DNA of 64,000 nt, taken from assembly GCA_947683425.1 (NCBI GenBank), contig CANTUQ010000101.1:31581001-31645000 (forward strand), in the 5' to 3' direction. Shown in pieces: positions 59,590-64,000 of this stretch. How positions within the stretch are numbered: position 1 is the stretch's first letter; every line of letters begins with the position of its first letter. A program made the position numbers and the translations under genes. The stretch comes from Excoecaria cochinchinensis (taxonomy: Eukaryota > Streptophyta > Magnoliopsida > Malpighiales > Euphorbiaceae). The notes beneath the pieces are model-generated. The model ran no database searches, was not told where the DNA came from, and worked only from the letters and a program-made list of their open reading frames with translations.

Positions 59590-62500
59590 AAAATTTGCCA
59601 TTAGTTTGCTTGTTTACAAAATTTACCTAATTTAATAATTTATATAAGAAATTCTCTTTTTAAAATGAGTTTGACTAAGTCAAAATCAGTTCTATTCGGT
59701 CACTTTCATATGCATGAGGCTAGACTTGTCACAAGAGCTACTCACAAATAGAGATGTCAGCGAGTCAGGTACCCTCAAAAAGATCCATTAGCCAAATCCA
59801 TCTACTTTCAATGGATTCGTTCCTATTTCAAATCTCTTTAAATTTGCTTATCTACTATTCGTACGAATTTCAAATCCATTTACTGCTATCATATACCCCG
59901 TACAATTACAGATTTAATTAATACATAAATTTAAATAAAAAAACATAAATTTTAATAAATTTCCAACTCAAAAAATTAAAAATCATAATTTAGTAAAATT
60001 TTATATCAATATTTAAGTAAAAATCTAAATAAACAATTTATAAACTAAAAGTTATCCATAAATGTTACATTAATAGAGTATGTTGCCAAAGTATTACATT
60101 TTGATTGTTTAAAATAAGAGTTTAATTTTATACTCATATCTACTATTTTAAATTATTTTTCAAATAAATAGATTTAAACAGAATGCGTATCAATTGATAA
60201 ATATTAATTATAGCTAAATATATAAACGGATTTGAATAGCAGATATACAAAATTCATATCAAACGTTAGGCATGTCAAAATTGACCCAAACCAACAACTT
60301 ATCAAAATCTACCTAAAATAAATTGAGTCAAACCCAACTCAACTAAAAAATTGATCTATTTAATCTACCAAAATCTACGTACCTGCATAAAATATAATTC
60401 ATTTGGGTCATTCTTCCAGACCAAATAGGTATTTGTTTGTTCTTTTTTTTTATTCTTTTTTTTTCATTATTTCTTGGACAAAAATTATATCCGAAATTAA
60501 AAAATATTTTATTTGACTATTGAAAAATATTAGTCACGAGGAGTTTGAGGGTAAAATTTGAAGAAAAAATAAGTTCAAATAAGTTTTCTAAAGTAAAAAA
60601 AAAAAAAAAAACTCGGCCTATTTTAAAGGGTGCTCGGTTTGACCAAGATTTGACCGAATCTCTAAAAATAGCAAATAATTTTTAAAATTTATTTTAATAG
60701 TATATACAGACTTAGATTAATATTTAGAATTTTTTGACAGTGAAAAATTAATTTTTCAATAACACTAAAAATTATTGAAACGAGCTGATTTAAATGTAAC
60801 AAATCGAGAAACGGATTCTGTTTGAATTGAAATTTTTTAATATTTATATATTTAAAAATTATAAAATTTATTTTGGAAGAAATTGAATTTAGGAAGTGAG
60901 TGCAATAATTTAAAATTACATAATGGGCTTAAAAATGAAAAAAAGTGTCACTTAGTTTATTAATTATTGTGTTGTTGTGATCCTGTGTGGGGTGTGAATT
61001 GCAAGAAGGGTAAATTATATATATAGCCGTTATACTATCAAATTTTTTAGCAAATGAATAGTAAATTTGACAGTTATAAGTCAATTGACATTCTGACCCG
61101 TTTGTATCTCTGCAAATCTATTTGGACCACTTAACACATTTATACCAATATTTTTGTAGTAATATTTTTAGTATTCCGTTATTATATCGATATTTATTTT
61201 TTATTAAAAAAATGATCAAATGGATCGATCCAAAACTATCCCGTCCATTTAAATATTGGCCCATTTATGACACATATGTTTTTTACCCATTTATTACTTA
61301 CCCATTTATAACCTAACCTATTTACGATCCAAGCCAAACCTGTCTAACTCATCCATTTGCTAGCTCTGCCCAACCTAAATCTATTATAAATTTTACTTTT
61401 AATAACTAACATTCCAAATACATTTATATTTAGCGGTTGGTCAATAATGGAGCAGAGAGTATCGACATTCTTGATCACAAGTAGCCAAAGGTAAGTATAT
61501 AAATAGTTGCGCAACATAAATACAAGTGGTAAATGTCACTCTATCCATTCCAAATTGACAAATTGAATTTTCTCCCAATAGAATTTTATTTACCAGTCTC
61601 TTATTCGCACATCATATCATGCCAGAGTGCATGTACGTTCACCAAACAAATTTATGTGTTCTAAAAAATGACTTATCAGGATGTTGAAAGCGTGCAAACC
61701 AAAAATAGAAGTTTAATAGGCTAAGTTATTGTTGTTAGTCGAAAAAAATAAAGGTTTTTCATCAAATTCATAAGGCTAGCTTGACATGTATTAAGACTAT
61801 TCTATATTTGAGCACACGGGGAGATTGCTAGTTCTCATATAATTTTTCAGTTACTATGTGTTTTCACAAGTGTTATAACGTGGAGAATTTGGATTGGTGT
61901 ATGCATAAACATGAAAAAGAAAATCGAAAGCTTTAACAGTATATAAGTCTCTCTTTTTGCAGACAAACATATTATATGTTGTTTCTGTTTTTATGGATGT
62001 ATTTAAGTGTCAAAATTAAGATTACACGCTTACTTTGATACATATGACTGCAAATTAATGTATATATATATATATTTCTTAAGTACTCCATTGACCTAGC
62101 TAGCTATTCCGTGCAAGGTTGTCTTCCATTTTAACATGTGCCCTACCAATACGCATATATACAGTGGAGGATCAATCTTCTCTGCCCTGATATCTTTTAT
62201 ATATAAAATATATCTTTGACCTTTGAACATAAATCAATTTAATATTTGGATGTTTGAGGGTAATTCCAGTTAATTACTTGCTGGATACCATAGCATTTGT
62301 ACATATCTATATGTGCAGGTTTTTATTTTTTATTTTAATTTTTATCATGAATTAATAACCATTATACTAAAACTTAGTAAATGATTATTAAAGTAAAAAA
62401 GATGGACATATTGCTATCACATATCTTTTCCCACTTAATGGAGGATATGTATAATCTGTCACTGTACAATATAATTTAACATGCTTTGCTTGACTTTTCG

Positions 62501-64000
62501 TGTTTATCACTTTGTTTATTGGAAGACAAATTTCCAGGGCGGCTTCCACTTTCAAATCCATTTTATTTATTTATTTGGTTATTATATATCTGACCCGCGA
62601 ATTCTCTAACATCACTTTTTCAACCCATTATAATTATACACATATACCCAATGAAAAGTTCAGCTGCTTGATTGGAAATTACTCATCTTAGCTCACATTC
62701 CCATTAACTATATTTTTCACCACTTGCACTTTCTTCTCTTCAAGTTTATGAAGCCATTTTGTATTAATTGTATTTATTTATATATAGCTATTCTTTTTCC
62801 TTCCATTTTTTGACCTAATTAAGCTATGAAGCTGTTTCTCAACTAATCATTTGCGGAGAGTATATACATACAGAACCCACGTTTTTGGAGACTAATACAT
62901 TTACCTTTTTCTTGACCATATCAAAAGTTGATTTATTTTCTCATATACTGGTTAAATTCTACAAATTTAAGTTATGTTTATTCTTTTATACATATACATA
63001 TACATGCATATGTATATATGGCCTTTCCAAGTTATGAGGAGATGAGGCAATTAATATATATTCAACCCTAATTGAAATGAGGATATTGTCGGCCTGCAAT
63101 TAATTTGTACTAGTAAACAAACAAATAAAATGACAATGAAATTTTCAAAATACCCGACAAATGCCGTTTTCATACCATTTATTATTTTCTACAAATACCA
63201 AAGATATACAAAAATTCTTGTATGACAAACCCCCATTTCCAAAGTTTCCCATTTTTTTAATTAATTAATGAAAGGATATCATAGCATATAGTACAGCCAA
63301 ATCACATGCAATGCTCCCCAAAGTTGATGCACTTTGGTGGGTTGTGGGATGTTCTACACCAAATTTAAACCATTGATTTTTATGAACGGTAAGATGCATA
63401 ATAATGTGAAAAATTCTCTGGAATGCCACTTTGTACTTTATTATTCTTAAAGTAGGACTTAGCCTAAGGTTTCACAACTCTACCCCTCAAAACTTCCAAC
63501 AATGATTAACGGAAAAGGCAAACATCATTACATTTTTATTCTTAATTTACTAATAAATTAACTGTCATGCATACAGAATAATAAACTATTAATTGTGTAC
63601 ATAATAATTTATTGTTATTACTTGATGAAATGCCATAAGTTTTGGAGTCGAGACTTGATAAAATGTAATATTTTTAAATAATTAGAAGAAAGCAATTTAT
63701 TTTTATTTTTTTTTATGACCATATATTGGTGTGAATTTAGATTAGTGTCGAAAAAAAAATTATTGTTAAAAATTAGTCTCTCCCTCTATTATATATGTCA
63801 TTTCCTTTTATGATGAATTACTTTGCGTATATAACATAAATACCAGAATTATGATAAAATGAGTGAATAAGTAATGTGTAACATCATATCATGACTTTCT
63901 CTCTATCTCTATATATATAGGACTACGCCAACTAGAACTGCCAAAATCACTGTATAATATATGGTTGAAAGATGAGAAGAAATTAAGAGATAAGTTATAG
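59590..64000. other. AT-rich intergenic region with repeat-like segments
   Basis: No gene is recognised over 4.4 kb. Segments at about 59755-59880 and 60190-60262 look inverted relative to each other (ATGGATTTGAA-type cores). The stretches near 60270-60420 and 61230-61380 are rich in GACCCA/ACCCATTT motifs of the kind seen at ends of non-autonomous hAT-like elements. These are impressions, not firm calls. The last ~100 bases hold a TATA-like TATATATATAGG (63910-63921) and could be the promoter of a gene to the right. Confidence 0.4.

Noticed and set aside
1..64000. A biosynthetic or defence gene cluster
   Set aside because: The two WRKY genes and the EDR4-like gene are defence-related, but the neighbours are unrelated housekeeping genes, and no biosynthetic enzymes or NLR genes are present.

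Overview
This is a nuclear segment of a eudicot plant genome. The signs are intron-rich genes with short exons, GT-AG introns and AT-rich intergenic DNA, together with plant-specific families: group III WRKY factors, an EDR4-like zinc-ribbon protein, a NETWORKED protein and chloroplast-targeted proteins. I could not fix the species; a woody rosid-type eudicot is a guess. I rebuilt exon structures by hand from splice sites and family conservation. Reading frames close in every complete gene model.

Layout. 1-5593 (-): 5' half of a SCY1-like pseudokinase (CTEXP/SCYL1 type), running off the left edge. 8971-10673 (+): WRKY55-like group III WRKY. 11741-14284 (+): V-ATPase subunit e, 70 aa in three exons. 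16107-17112 (-): WRKY70/54-like group III WRKY, head to head with 17669-20255 (+), a plastid rhodanese-domain protein (STR8 type, TrhO-like architecture). 21268-22848 (+): 59-aa QCR10-like complex III subunit. 23475-24792 (-): broken P-loop NTPase plus DC1 pseudogene. 25442-25840 (-): uncharacterised small protein, probably plastidial. 27283-38961 (-): 19-exon SNF2/PHD/RING protein of the SHPRH type. 40151-41900 (+): EIF1AD-like OB-fold protein. 42656-47751 (+): ABC1 (aarF) kinase, plastid type. 48601-51422 (-): EDR4-like zinc-ribbon protein. 54766-56400 (-): NET4-like coiled-coil protein. 57500-64000: no gene recognised; it holds a 1.33-kb foldback element and other repeat-like AT-rich DNA.

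From memory of the Arabidopsis map, the order CTEXP, WRKY55, WRKY54, rhodanese, QCR10, SNF2/RING, EIF1AD matches At2g40730 to At2g40780. The VHA-e gene, the pseudogene and the small plastid gene would be additions to that block. The rest of the window (ABC1K, EDR4-like, NET4-like) does not belong to it as far as I know.

The genes do not form one pathway. Two themes recur: defence (two group III WRKYs, the EDR4-like protein) and organelle or translation upkeep (rhodanese/TrhO, QCR10, ABC1K, CTEXP, EIF1AD). I found no convincing undescribed multi-gene system. The most notable signals are a NET4-like gene with no visible exon for the Trp-rich actin-binding motif, small tandem duplications that copied exon borders in two genes, the foldback element, the degraded NTPase-DC1 gene and a GC-AG intron.
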